A DNA stretch of 64,000 nt, taken from the NCBI GenBank assembly GCA_942493275.1, contig OW818687.1:806001-870000 (forward strand), written 5' to 3'. The notes beneath the pieces were generated by a model. It saw nothing but the letters and a program-made list of their open reading frames with translations, made no database searches and was not told the origin of the DNA. Positions 7,913-16,486 of the stretch are shown piece by piece. Source of the DNA: G942493275 sp942493275 (lineage in GTDB: Bacteria > Actinomycetota > Coriobacteriia > Anaerosomatales > PHET01). How positions within the stretch are numbered: position 1 is the stretch's first letter; every line of letters starts with the position of its first letter. The translations under genes were made by a program, and so were the position numbers.

Positions 7913-9094
7913 CTACTGTGCGGCGAGCTCCTCGTCGACCCATACCTTCACGTCATCGGGTGAGAAGTCGTACTGCTCTTTGATCTCCTTCATCGGCTTA
8001 GGAAGGTCGGCGGCCGGTACGCCCCACTTCTCGGTGAAGCGCTCCGCAGGGATGCCGGACGCCTCGGAGATCTCCTGCATCGACATGTAGCCCTTGATCA
8101 GCGTGGTGTCGAACGTGGCGGCATCGCCGGCCTCCTCCTGCTGCTGCTGCACGGCCTCACCGAGGCTCGGCATCCTCCATGCGAACGCGCCGGCCGCAGT
8201 GGCCAGGGCGATCATGCCGACGATGATCGCGACCACAATCCCGGTCATCGCAACTGCCGAGAAGGAGCGCCCTCCCGGCGCCTTGACCTCGAGCGCTCCC
8301 ACGGCGGGGCACGAGTTGACGCACTCGTTGCACGAGATGCACTCGGAGGCCTTGACCGTTTCGGCGGTCGAGACGGAGATGTTCATCGGGCAGGCTTTGT
8401 CGCACACCGCGCAGTTGATACACGCGTTGGCGTCGCGCTTGATACCAAAGAGGCTCACCTTGGAGAAGATGCCGAGGAACGCGCCCATCGGGCACAGGTA
8501 CTTGCAGAAGAAGCGCTCGTACACGAGAGAGCCGGCGAGTGAGACGCCCAGGATCGCAAGGCCCACGCCGAGCTCAGTCAGCAGTTCGTCCGAGGTGAAG
8601 TGCGTATAGGCGACCCACGGGTCGTAGGGCCGCATGACCAGCTCGGCTGCCTGCCACGACCACACCGCGAATACGGCGAGTACCACGTACTTCAGGTATC
8701 GGGCCACCCGATCGCCGCCTTTGGGAACCTCGGGGCGCCTGCGGATGAACCGGCCGCCGAGAGACCCGAAAAGCCCCTGGAGCGTGCCGAGAGGACATAT
8801 CTGTCCGCAGAAGGAGCGCCTGAAGACGAGCGCCAGCGCGACGCTACCTATCAGCAGCACGACAGAACTCGCGGCGATCTTCTCCACGAAGCCTGCTCCC
8901 GAGATCAGCGTGAAGAGCGTCTCGATGCCGCCGAAGGGGCAGAGCGCGTCCACGCCCACGGGCCTTCCGGCTCCGGTGATGTACTGGTGCGCAGTAGTGA
9001 TGGCGGTCATCAGCACCAGCACGAAGCCCAGCACGCTCCACCTGATGACTCGCGAACGCTTCTGCGCCGCGCGGTCCGTCTTCTCGTAACTCAT
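7913..9094 (-). CDS. NapH/NosR-like membrane 4Fe-4S polyferredoxin
   Basis: A 393-residue membrane electron carrier. It has two CxxxCP cytoplasm-membrane motifs (CGQICPLGTLQG at 96 and CKYLCPMGAFLG at 197), as in NapH, NosR and CcoG relatives, then two ferredoxin clusters at 225-236 (CINCAVCDKACP) and 252-263 (CISCNECVNSCP). Six or so membrane helices surround these. After a further helix near 280-300, a soluble C-terminal segment of about 90 residues contains EKWGVPAADLPKPM, seen in related NapH-like proteins. It probably links quinol or ferredoxin pools to a periplasmic reductase. The ATG at 9094 has an AGGAAG site. No reductase gene is adjacent. Confidence 0.88.
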   Translation of the reverse strand: MSYEKTDRAAQKRSRVIRWSVLGFVLVLMTAITTAHQYITGAGRPVGVDALCPFGGIETLFTLISGAGFVEKIAASSVVLLIGSVALALVFRRSFCGQICPLGTLQGLFGSLGGRFIRRRPEVPKGGDRVARYLKYVVLAVFAVWSWQAAELVMRPYDPWVAYTHFTSDELLTELGVGLAILGVSLAGSLVYERFFCKYLCPMGAFLGIFSKVSLFGIKRDANACINCAVCDKACPMNISVSTAETVKASECISCNECVNSCPAVGALEVKAPGGRSFSAVAMTGIVVAIIVGMIALATAAGAFAWRMPSLGEAVQQQQEEAGDAATFDTTLIKGYMSMQEISEASGIPAERFTEKWGVPAADLPKPMKEIKEQYDFSPDDVKVWVDEELAAQ

Positions 9095-9228
9095 CTTCCT
9101 GGATCCCTTTCGCAGGGCCGACTCGGGTCGGCGGCCTTCTCATACTCCCCACGGTATGGAGCGCCTGTGAAGCGAGTGTGAACGCGAGAGATGGAAGACG
9201 TGAAGAGCGGCCCTCTGCGCTCGGTTGC

Positions 9229-9234
9229 TACACT
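9229..9234 (+). promoter_or_regulatory. Candidate -10 element (TACACT)
   Basis: TACACT matches the actinobacterial TANNNT -10 pattern and ends one base before an ATG and seven bases before a GTG. Transcription would start near 9241, which would make the following mRNA leaderless with GTG at 9242. No convincing -35 is visible. Confidence 0.35.
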
Positions 9235-9235
9235 T

Positions 9236-10153
9236 ATGCGCGTGTCTCTTCAGCGAACATTGGTGATGGCGATAGTCTCGGCGGCCGCAGCGTGCGTCGT
9301 GGGGCTCTCCCCCGCGCCTGCCCTGGCTGCGCCCTCCGCCACCCAGACCGCCACCGACCGCGCTCGGGTCGAACGCGCGGTCGAGCGGCTTGAGGCGGCG
9401 CGTGCGCGGGAGGCGAAGCTCGACGCGCAGCTGACCGAGTCGTCCGCGGAGCTCGACCGCATTGTGGCCGAGCAGGAGGCCGCCCGCGCCCGGCTCCGGT
9501 CTCGTGCGCTCGTCATGTACCGCTCCGGCGACACCTCCTTCATCTCCGTGCTGCTGGGCGCTTCGACGTACCCGGAGTTCGCCGCGCGCTGGGACCTCCT
9601 CACCCGCATGAGCCGGCAGGACGCCGAGGACCTCGCGGCGCTTGCGGTCGCTCGTACCAAGGCAGCGCGCTCCGCGAAGTCGCTGATGACGCTGCAGACC
9701 GAGCAGGCCCGCACCGTCGACGCGGTGTCAGCGGAAGTCGCCCGAGCCCGCAAGGAGCTGGCATCAAGTCAGGCGGCGCTCAAGGCGTACGAATCCCGGG
9801 CGGCCTCCAAGCCCTCAAGCAAGCAGGCCCCGAAAGCCAAGACCGACTCCACCCAGCAACTCCGCGGAAGCGGCTCGTGGAAGACCGCGGTCGCCTCGCA
9901 CTACGGCCGCAACTTCACCGGACGCGGCGCGAGCGGTGAGCGCATCGGCCCATACTCGATGATCGTCGCGCACAAGACCCTGCCCTTCGGCACGCTGGTC
10001 GAGGTTGAGTACAACGGCAAGCGCGCGGTCGCTCGCGTGGCCGATCGCGGACCCTACACCGCGGGACGCGACTTCGACCTGGGACCCGGCGTGGTCCGGG
10101 TACTCGACTTCAGCGGAGTCCACGAGATCCGGTATCGCATCATCGAGCGCTAG
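9236..10153 (+). CDS. Secreted protein: PcsB-like coiled coil plus RlpA-like double-psi beta-barrel
   Basis: About 305 residues. A signal peptide (cleavage after PALA) precedes a coiled coil of about residues 30-190 that contains VMYRSGDTSFISVLLGAS. This PcsB/CwlO-type motif recurs in two other proteins of this window. After a Ser/Lys-rich linker, the C-terminal 95 residues form an RlpA/DPBB domain (ASHYGRNFTGRGASG, HKTLPFGTLVEV, VARVADRGPY). It should act on peptidoglycan outside the membrane. The start is uncertain: ATG 9191 has little ribosome-binding site, ATG 9236 gives a clean signal peptide, and GTG 9242 would suit a leaderless mRNA. Confidence 0.87.
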   Translation: MRVSLQRTLVMAIVSAAAACVVGLSPAPALAAPSATQTATDRARVERAVERLEAARAREAKLDAQLTESSAELDRIVAEQEAARARLRSRALVMYRSGDTSFISVLLGASTYPEFAARWDLLTRMSRQDAEDLAALAVARTKAARSAKSLMTLQTEQARTVDAVSAEVARARKELASSQAALKAYESRAASKPSSKQAPKAKTDSTQQLRGSGSWKTAVASHYGRNFTGRGASGERIGPYSMIVAHKTLPFGTLVEVEYNGKRAVARVADRGPYTAGRDFDLGPGVVRVLDFSGVHEIRYRIIER

Positions 10154-10201
10154 GATGCCGAGCGGCCACTCGGCCCGGCGAGCCTTCGACGCGCACAGGC
10201 G

Positions 10202-10207
10202 TATAAT
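10202..10207 (+). promoter_or_regulatory. Consensus -10 box TATAAT before the sensor kinase
   Basis: A perfect TATAAT stands 29 bases before the kinase ATG in otherwise GC-rich sequence. No good -35 lies 16-18 bases upstream. The predicted transcript start is near 10214. Confidence 0.55.
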
Positions 10208-10235
10208 CTCAGCGCAGCAGTAGCCTTACCGATAC

Positions 10236-12329
10236 ATGCGGCCTTGGGGGGGCGCCTTGAAGGGTTTGGGGACGAGCGGCGGCGCCCGGCTCAGGTCCGG
10301 AGCGGCGGTGGTCTGCTTCGCCGTTTTCGCGATCTACCTCGTGTTGTGCCTCGCCCCGATGTCTCCCATGGCACGCAGCCTCTCCGCATCCACGCTGCGC
10401 CTCATCGTCGCGCTCGTGAGCGCGGCAGCGAGCATCATCGTGTGGTGGAACACGACCGGTGTGGACCGCCGTATCTGGCGGTGGCTCGCGCTTGCGACCA
10501 TCTGCCTCACCATCGCAAACGCGATCCAGTTGTTCTGGATCGTCGCGTACGGCCAGCTCGCAACGTCGCCTTCGCCGGACGACCTTCTGCTACTCGCGAC
10601 GCTGGCATTCCTGCTGCTCACGTCACTGACTCTCGGCAATCCCGTCCGCGCCCGCACGGTGCACCGGGTGGCCAGCGCACTCGATTTCGCCGCGATCATG
10701 GGCGTCGTCTTCGGCATCGGGTACCTCGCGGTGCTGCGCCCCCTCGGACTCGTCACCTCCGAGGCCTCGCTGCTCGACAACCTGATGATGGGCGTGTACT
10801 TCACGCTGCCGATCGCGATAGCGATCTACCCCTTCGTATTCCGAGAAGACCCCTGGCAGATGTGGAGCGGCCTCGTGGCTGTGGGCATCGCCTGGGGCGC
10901 CGGAGGCTACGCGGTGGGCGGACTGATCGTCCAGGGTCGAGGGCTCTACTATCTCGGATCACCCGCGGTCTATCTCGAGCACTCCGCACTGGTGGCGATG
11001 TATCTCTACATCACCCTTGCGGCGGTCTGGCGGCTGACGCCGTCGGTGGGCGTGGCGGCGCCGCGGCCCGCGTCCGGACTGCCGCGCTGGCCCGGCCTGG
11101 TCATCCTCGGCGTCTCGTTGCCGATCGTTCCGGCGGCCATCTTCTTCGCCCTCACGTCCGAGGACCGGTTCACCGCTATGGTCGTGGGCCTCACGGCAGC
11201 AGCGGTGGCCGTGATACTGATGGCTCGCACGATTCTGCTTTCCGTGTCGAACACCGAGCTCGGCGCGGTCCGCGAGGAAGTGGCCCACTACCGGGCGCTC
11301 GTCGAGAGCGCCCCGGTGAGCGTGCTCGTAGTGGACGTGACTGGCACCATCGTCTTCGCCAACGAAGCGGCCGCCCGCGCAGTCGAAGCGACCTCGGCCT
11401 ACGACCTCGTCGGGCTCAGCGCCAGGTCCTTCGATCCAGATGGCGAAGGATCCTCGGGTGCGTTCGAATCGATCGTCTCCCTGGTGCGCGCCTACGCTCG
11501 GACCAACGCCCCAAGCTCACTCCCAGTCGAGCGAATGAAACTCAAGACGCTGAGGGACGCTCTGATCGACATCGATTTCACCGCCGCCTCGCTGACCTAC
11601 GCAGGGCGTCCATCGGTGCTGATCCAGGGCATCGTGGTCACCGACCGTGTCAGGGCCGAGACGGAGGCCCTGCACTACCGCGAGCGACTCGAACTACTCG
11701 CCGCAGAACTCGTTTCCAGCGAGGAACGCGCATACCGCGAGCTCGCGGAGGCGCTGCACGACCAGTTGAGTCAGCCGCTCGCAGTGGCTCGCATGCGGCT
11801 TCAGAACTACCAGCACGCGTCCGCGGTCGAGAGCGATGACTTCACGATAGCGATGGAGATGATCCAGCAAGCGATCACCGAGGCACGCAACCTCACCACG
11901 GAACTGGCGCCGGCGGTGCTGTATGACCTTGGCGTCACCGAGGCGCTCAAGTGGCTGTGCGGCATCGCCGAGCACCGTCACGGACTGCCCTGTAAGGTGG
12001 TCGGATTTGTGCGAGACGGAGACCTTGACGACAGACGACGGGCACTCCTCTTCCGCTCGGTGAAGGAGCTCATGATCAACGTGATCAAGCACGCTCGTGC
12101 CGAGAACATCACGCTCAAAGCCGTCGATGCTCCGGGCTCGGTCTCGGTCACGGTTATCGACGACGGCGTCGGCTTCGCGCCCGAGGCCAGCAAGTCCGGC
12201 ACGTCGTTCGGGCTTCTCAGCATCGAGCAGAGCCTGGCCGCAATCGGTGGCAGCCTGGCGATCGACTCGCGGCCACTCGCAGGCACACGTGCTACCGTCA
12301 CGGTCCCCCGGGATGACTCGGCTGACTGA
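10236..12329 (+). CDS. Orphan membrane sensor histidine kinase (NarL/LiaS class) with PAS domain
   Basis: A 697-residue protein. Eight to ten hydrophobic helices fill residues 20-340 (a MASE-like sensory region). A PAS domain follows at about 350-470 (ALVESAPVSVLVVDVTGTI). The phosphoacceptor helix is ELAEALHDQLSQ with His508, of the HisKA_3-related HD type, and the C-terminal HATPase_c carries KELMINVIKHA, DDGVGF and FGLLSIEQ. It should phosphorylate a LuxR/NarL-type response regulator, but none is nearby. The start may instead be the TTG at 10257, which follows a run of G residues; the ATG at 10236 lacks a ribosome-binding site. Confidence 0.92.
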   Translation: MRPWGGALKGLGTSGGARLRSGAAVVCFAVFAIYLVLCLAPMSPMARSLSASTLRLIVALVSAAASIIVWWNTTGVDRRIWRWLALATICLTIANAIQLFWIVAYGQLATSPSPDDLLLLATLAFLLLTSLTLGNPVRARTVHRVASALDFAAIMGVVFGIGYLAVLRPLGLVTSEASLLDNLMMGVYFTLPIAIAIYPFVFREDPWQMWSGLVAVGIAWGAGGYAVGGLIVQGRGLYYLGSPAVYLEHSALVAMYLYITLAAVWRLTPSVGVAAPRPASGLPRWPGLVILGVSLPIVPAAIFFALTSEDRFTAMVVGLTAAAVAVILMARTILLSVSNTELGAVREEVAHYRALVESAPVSVLVVDVTGTIVFANEAAARAVEATSAYDLVGLSARSFDPDGEGSSGAFESIVSLVRAYARTNAPSSLPVERMKLKTLRDALIDIDFTAASLTYAGRPSVLIQGIVVTDRVRAETEALHYRERLELLAAELVSSEERAYRELAEALHDQLSQPLAVARMRLQNYQHASAVESDDFTIAMEMIQQAITEARNLTTELAPAVLYDLGVTEALKWLCGIAEHRHGLPCKVVGFVRDGDLDDRRRALLFRSVKELMINVIKHARAENITLKAVDAPGSVSVTVIDDGVGFAPEASKSGTSFGLLSIEQSLAAIGGSLAIDSRPLAGTRATVTVPRDDSAD

Positions 12330-12332
12330 GGT

Positions 12333-13217
12333 CTACTCCGCGGTCACAGGCTCAGCGACGCGTCGCGCGAGCGCTTCGCCGGCGAAGACCACCAACGCCG
12401 CCCACACCATCGCGAAGCCGACAAGCGTGTGCGCCGAGACCGTCTCGTGGAACACAAAGACGCCGAGAAGGAACTGGATCGTCGGCGCGATGTACTGGAG
12501 GATGCCGATCCACAGCAGTGGGATCTTCCGGGTCGCGGAGGCGAACATGAGCAGGGGGATCGTCGTCGCGACGCCCGTCCCCATCAGCAGGAGGACACCG
12601 GCCCAACTCGCTCCCGCAATCGCGCCCTCGCCCGCCCTCTCGGCGAGCAGGAGTACCGCCGCCGCTGGCACGAACAGGATGCCGGTCTCGAGCGCCAAAC
12701 CCTCGACCGAAGCGAGCGGCGCCGACTTCTTGACCAGGCCGTAGACGGCGAAGGTGAACGCGAGAACGAGCGCGATCCACGGCAGGCGACCGTAGTCGAA
12801 CGTGAGGTAGACGACACCGGCGGCGGCCAACCCCACCGACACCCACTGCACCGGACGAAGCCGCTCGCGGAAGAACAGCACGCCGAGCACAACGCTCAGC
12901 AGCGGGTTGATGAAGTAGCCGAGGCTGGTCTCCACGACGAAGCCCGCGTTGACGCCCCACACGTAGGTGAGCCAGTTCACGCCGAGAAGCAACGCCGCGA
13001 TTCCATAGATGAGTACCGTCCTGGGCTTGAAGGCGGTGGAACGAAACGCACCCATCTGCCCCATGACGATCAGCATCACGGTGAGCAGGACGCTCGACCA
13101 CACGATGCGGTGGCTGATCAGCTGAAGGGCCGGGACCTCGTGCAACGCCTTCCAGTACAGCGGCAAGAGACCCCATATGGCATAGGCGCCCGCCGCCTGC
13201 CACACACCTCGGTTCAT
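12333..13217 (-). CDS. rarD: RarD-type EamA transporter
   Basis: A 294-residue, ten-helix protein of the drug/metabolite transporter superfamily. It opens with the RarD signature (GAYAIWGLLPLYWKALHEVP, then LISHRIVWS) and retains VNWLTYVWGVN, ETSLGYFINPL and GILQYIAPTIQFLL, all diagnostic of the RarD subfamily. The substrate is not established; the name comes from a chloramphenicol-sensitivity phenotype. The ATG at 13217 follows GAGGGGGAGC. It ends four bases from the convergent kinase gene with no obvious terminator between them. Confidence 0.9.
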   Translation of the reverse strand: MNRGVWQAAGAYAIWGLLPLYWKALHEVPALQLISHRIVWSSVLLTVMLIVMGQMGAFRSTAFKPRTVLIYGIAALLLGVNWLTYVWGVNAGFVVETSLGYFINPLLSVVLGVLFFRERLRPVQWVSVGLAAAGVVYLTFDYGRLPWIALVLAFTFAVYGLVKKSAPLASVEGLALETGILFVPAAAVLLLAERAGEGAIAGASWAGVLLLMGTGVATTIPLLMFASATRKIPLLWIGILQYIAPTIQFLLGVFVFHETVSAHTLVGFAMVWAALVVFAGEALARRVAEPVTAE

Positions 13218-13287
13218 GCTCCCCCTCGGTCGAACGGATAGCCCATGATGCCACACGGGCTACCGTTCGCCGATGGGAGTGCTCGGA

Positions 13288-13779
13288 CTACTCCGCGTAG
13301 TTCGCCGCCGCGTCGGCCAGATCCGCCTGGGCGGCCTTCAGCCGTGCCGCGAGGTCGTTCAGCTCCGTCTGGAGCTCCCCGCCCGCAGGCGCCTTTCCGG
13401 CAGCCATCTCTACTCGGTAGATGAGGTTGTCGAAGGTCTCTGAGAGTCCGTCGATCGCGGCGACTTTCGCATCGCCGGTCTGCTCTTGGGCCGAGGTCAG
13501 CTTGCGCTGCAACTCCTGCAGATCCGACTTGATCTGGAGTCCGTCGACCCTGGTCTCGAGTCCCTCACCGACGGTGATCAGCTCGCTGACTGCGGACTGG
13601 GCCGAATTGATTGCTTCGTCAACGGCCGCCTGCTTCGCGTCGGTCGACTCCTCGACCTGTTCCTCGACCTGCTCGCCGGCGCTCGGCTGGGGCTCCTCGC
13701 CCGATGCACAGCCGATCAGCGCCACAGCGACCAGCGCCGCGAGTGCGACAACAAGTAGTGCCTTCAGTACCTTCGTCAT
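13288..13779 (-). CDS. Lipoprotein with coiled-coil body
   Basis: A 163-residue protein. Residues 1-24 are a lipoprotein signal with the lipobox ALIGC. An acidic linker rich in Glu, Gln and Val follows, then a helical segment of about 110 residues with heptad-like spacing (VSELITVGEGLETRVDGLQ, LQRKLTSAQEQTGDAKV). It resembles Lpp- or apolipoprotein-like helical envelope proteins but has no domain I can name. The ATG follows GGAGGGG. It sits just downstream of the amino-acid permease gene on the same strand, so cotranscription is possible. Confidence 0.75.
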   Translation of the reverse strand: MTKVLKALLVVALAALVAVALIGCASGEEPQPSAGEQVEEQVEESTDAKQAAVDEAINSAQSAVSELITVGEGLETRVDGLQIKSDLQELQRKLTSAQEQTGDAKVAAIDGLSETFDNLIYRVEMAAGKAPAGGELQTELNDLAARLKAAQADLADAAANYAE

Positions 13780-13809
13780 GCGATCCCCTCCGTGTGTCGT
13801 ATCCCGCTT

Positions 13810-15108
13810 CTACGCGGCGGCAACCCCCCGCTTGACCCTCATTGAGCCCCACACCAAATCGAGCACCACTGCGAGCACCAAGAACGCCACGAGTGCGGTG
13901 AGCGTCTGCGGAGCAGCGGTCACCAGGTCGACCAGGAACAGCACCAGGACGACTGCGGTGGACACACCAGCGAGAACGATTACCGCAGCGCTTGAGCCGG
14001 TCTCAGCACGCAGCCGATAACCTGCGATGCTCAGCAGCAGGAAGATGCCGAGCGCGTTAGCGCTGCCCAGCTGCGCGATCGCGGTCAGATCGAAGACGTT
14101 CGCGAGCACGACCACCAGGGCCAGCGTGAGCATGAGCCCCTTGGTGCCGCCAACTCGGGACGGTCCGCCGAAGAACGGCGGGAACTGGCCGTTGCGCGCC
14201 AGGCTTGCGGTCAGGTTGCCCGCTCCGTACAGATTCGCGTTCACCGATGACGCCGTGGCGAGCATCGCCGCGATCGCCATCATCACAAAACCAGCCTGTC
14301 CCAGCACCGGTATCGCGGCCATCGCAAGCGCCGTGTCGCCGTTGGCAATGACCTCGTCGACCGTGAGCGTCCCGAACACGCCGAACGACAGCAACACGTA
14401 CAGGACTGTGGTGAGGCCGAGGGCGATCATCATCGCCCTCGGAAGCTCCTTGCGCGGGTCGTCGAGGTCGGCAGCCGTGAAGCTGATGATTGCAAAGCCC
14501 AGGTATGCGAAGAAGGTGAGCGCGACGCTCGGCATGATCTTGCCAAGCGGCGGATAGCCCGAAGGTGCGAGCAGCTCCGGCTGAACCTGCGAGAGCGTGG
14601 CCACAACGAACACAGCGAACACCGCCAGCAGGATGACCACGATCACCGACTGGACCTTCGCGATGGCCTTCGCCCCCACGATGCTCACGGCGCCCATCAG
14701 TATCACGATCCCCGTCGTCAACAAACGAACGGACAGCACGCTCGCGTCCTCACCGAGAAGCAACGTCGAGCTGTAGTTGCCGAAGGAGACCGCCACCATC
14801 GCGGTGACGATGATTGCCGAGAAGTAGTACAGCCACGCGGCGATCGAGGCGACATGCCCGTCACCGAACCCCTCATACAAGTACGAGATCAGTCCGCCCG
14901 CGCCCGGATAGCGCACACCCAGCTTCACAACCACATAGCCGAGCAACCCTGAGACGATTCCACCGAGCAGAAACGAGATCCAGACCGCCGACTCGGCAAT
15001 CGCCGCTGCCTCCCCGAAGAGCGCGAAGACCCCGGCACCCACCATCGAGCCAACGCCGAGAAACGCGGCGCCCCAGACGGTCATCCTCTTGGCAGGAGCT
15101 TCTCCCAT
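13810..15108 (-). CDS. APC family amino-acid permease
   Basis: A 432-residue, twelve-helix transporter. The first helix carries the APC substrate-binding signature GVGSMVGAGVFALFG, and helix 6 has the typical FFAYLGFAIISFTAADLDDPRKELPRA stretch in which APC permeases bind the amino-acid backbone. It starts four bases after the stop of the M20 dipeptidase, so the two are translationally linked. A dipeptidase next to an amino-acid permease suggests peptide or amino-acid scavenging or exchange. The specific amino acid cannot be read from the sequence. Confidence 0.9.
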   Translation of the reverse strand: MGEAPAKRMTVWGAAFLGVGSMVGAGVFALFGEAAAIAESAVWISFLLGGIVSGLLGYVVVKLGVRYPGAGGLISYLYEGFGDGHVASIAAWLYYFSAIIVTAMVAVSFGNYSSTLLLGEDASVLSVRLLTTGIVILMGAVSIVGAKAIAKVQSVIVVILLAVFAVFVVATLSQVQPELLAPSGYPPLGKIMPSVALTFFAYLGFAIISFTAADLDDPRKELPRAMMIALGLTTVLYVLLSFGVFGTLTVDEVIANGDTALAMAAIPVLGQAGFVMMAIAAMLATASSVNANLYGAGNLTASLARNGQFPPFFGGPSRVGGTKGLMLTLALVVVLANVFDLTAIAQLGSANALGIFLLLSIAGYRLRAETGSSAAVIVLAGVSTAVVLVLFLVDLVTAAPQTLTALVAFLVLAVVLDLVWGSMRVKRGVAAA

Positions 15109-15112
15109 CAGT

Positions 15113-16456
15113 TCACCCGTTCGCCAGGCGCTCGATGAGCAGCGCCTGTGCGACGATCATCCGCTCGATCTCATCGGGATGAACGCTCTCATTGGCTCCG
15201 TGGATGTTCGCCTTAGCGTCTTCGGCTCCGAGAAGGATGAACTCTGCTCCAGGGGAGGCCCCCATGAGCGTCTCGAGCAGCGGGATGGAGCCGCCGCTGC
15301 CGACCTCGCTCGGTTCGATGCCGTACGCCTCTCTCAGCGCTTCAGTCGCCGCCGCCATCGCAGGACCGCCCTTCGGCGCCATGAACGCGTCAGACGCCTT
15401 GACCCTCTTGACGTCGACCTGCACACCCCAAGGCGCGTTCGCCCGCAGGTACTCCATGAGCTTCTCGAGCTCGACCTCAGGGTCGGCGCCGGGCGCGATC
15501 CTCATCGCGACCTTCGCACGTGCGGACGGCAGGAGCACATTGCCCGCATCCGCTATGCACGGCACCCCGTCGATGCCGATGACCGTCGCGTTGGGCTTGC
15601 TCCAGAGCATCGAGCCGATCGAAGCGTCACCGTTGATGTGGACGCCGGGAAGCACGCCCGCCATCTCGCGCACCAGAGGCTCGGGGTAGTCAGCACCCGG
15701 CCAGTCGAATCCGTGAAGTCCCGGAACGATGGTGTTGCCGCGCTCGTCCCACAGCGAGTTGAGAAGGCGCATGAGTGAGACGAAGGCATCGGGAACCGGC
15801 CCGCCGAACACACCTGAGTGAAGCGGGTGGTCGATCGTCTTCACTTCGACGATGCACTGCACGTGTCCGCGGAGCATCGTCGTGAGCACCGGCTGCCCGC
15901 ACTCGATGTTGCCCATGTCGGCAACGATCATGACGTCGGCCCTGAAACGCTCGGGGTACTTGTCGACGTAGGCCTCGAGTTGGGAGAGAGTCTCCTCCTC
16001 GCCCTCGATGATGACCTTCACTCCCACGGGCGGCTTGCCGTCGAACACTCGGAGCGTTCCGGCATGGATGGCGACGCCGCTCTTGTCGTCGGCGGCGCCA
16101 CGACCGTACATACGGCCGTCATCCTTGGTGACAGGCGTCCACGGATCGGTCACCCACCCCTGCTCCATCGGAGCCGGCTGCACGTCGTAGTGGGCGTAGA
16201 GCAGGACGGTCGGAGCGCCTTCCGGCGCGGGGATCTCGCCCCACACGGCAGGATACCCTCCGCCCTCGAGGTCGAGCTCCCCGGCATCGAAACCGGCATT
16301 CTTCAGCATCTGGATGACCTGCGCGCAAGCGGCGTGAACCGGCTCACCCGGGAAGCCCGGGAACGCACACGACGCGTGGGAGACCAACACGCCCAGCTCG
16401 TCCATGATCTCCGGCATCATCGCGGCGACCTTGCCGCGGATATCACTGGTGTTCAT
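15113..16456 (-). CDS. M20 family metallo-dipeptidase
   Basis: A 447-residue di-zinc peptidase. Metal-binding and catalytic motifs are present: YAHYDVQP (His, then catalytic Asp), GRGAADDKSG (bridging Asp), EGEEE (general base), ADMG (Asp ligand) and the late ANIHGANESV (His ligand). The lid/dimerisation domain lies at about 190-310. It belongs to the Xaa-His/CNDP-like dipeptidase branch. I chose the ATG at 16456 because AAGGAG ends five bases before it; the GTG two codons earlier overlaps that site. It is cotranscribed with the permease and probably with the upstream dicarboxylate carrier. Confidence 0.93.
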   Translation of the reverse strand: MNTSDIRGKVAAMMPEIMDELGVLVSHASCAFPGFPGEPVHAACAQVIQMLKNAGFDAGELDLEGGGYPAVWGEIPAPEGAPTVLLYAHYDVQPAPMEQGWVTDPWTPVTKDDGRMYGRGAADDKSGVAIHAGTLRVFDGKPPVGVKVIIEGEEETLSQLEAYVDKYPERFRADVMIVADMGNIECGQPVLTTMLRGHVQCIVEVKTIDHPLHSGVFGGPVPDAFVSLMRLLNSLWDERGNTIVPGLHGFDWPGADYPEPLVREMAGVLPGVHINGDASIGSMLWSKPNATVIGIDGVPCIADAGNVLLPSARAKVAMRIAPGADPEVELEKLMEYLRANAPWGVQVDVKRVKASDAFMAPKGGPAMAAATEALREAYGIEPSEVGSGGSIPLLETLMGASPGAEFILLGAEDAKANIHGANESVHPDEIERMIVAQALLIERLANG

Positions 16457-16486
16457 CTTCACTCCTTGGTGTGAGAGAGGCGACCG

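Noticed and set aside
10244..11839. 531-codon plus-strand frame overlapping the sensor kinase
   Set aside because: It is very rich in Arg, Gly and Pro and has no domain; the kinase frame carries PAS, HisKA and HATPase motifs.
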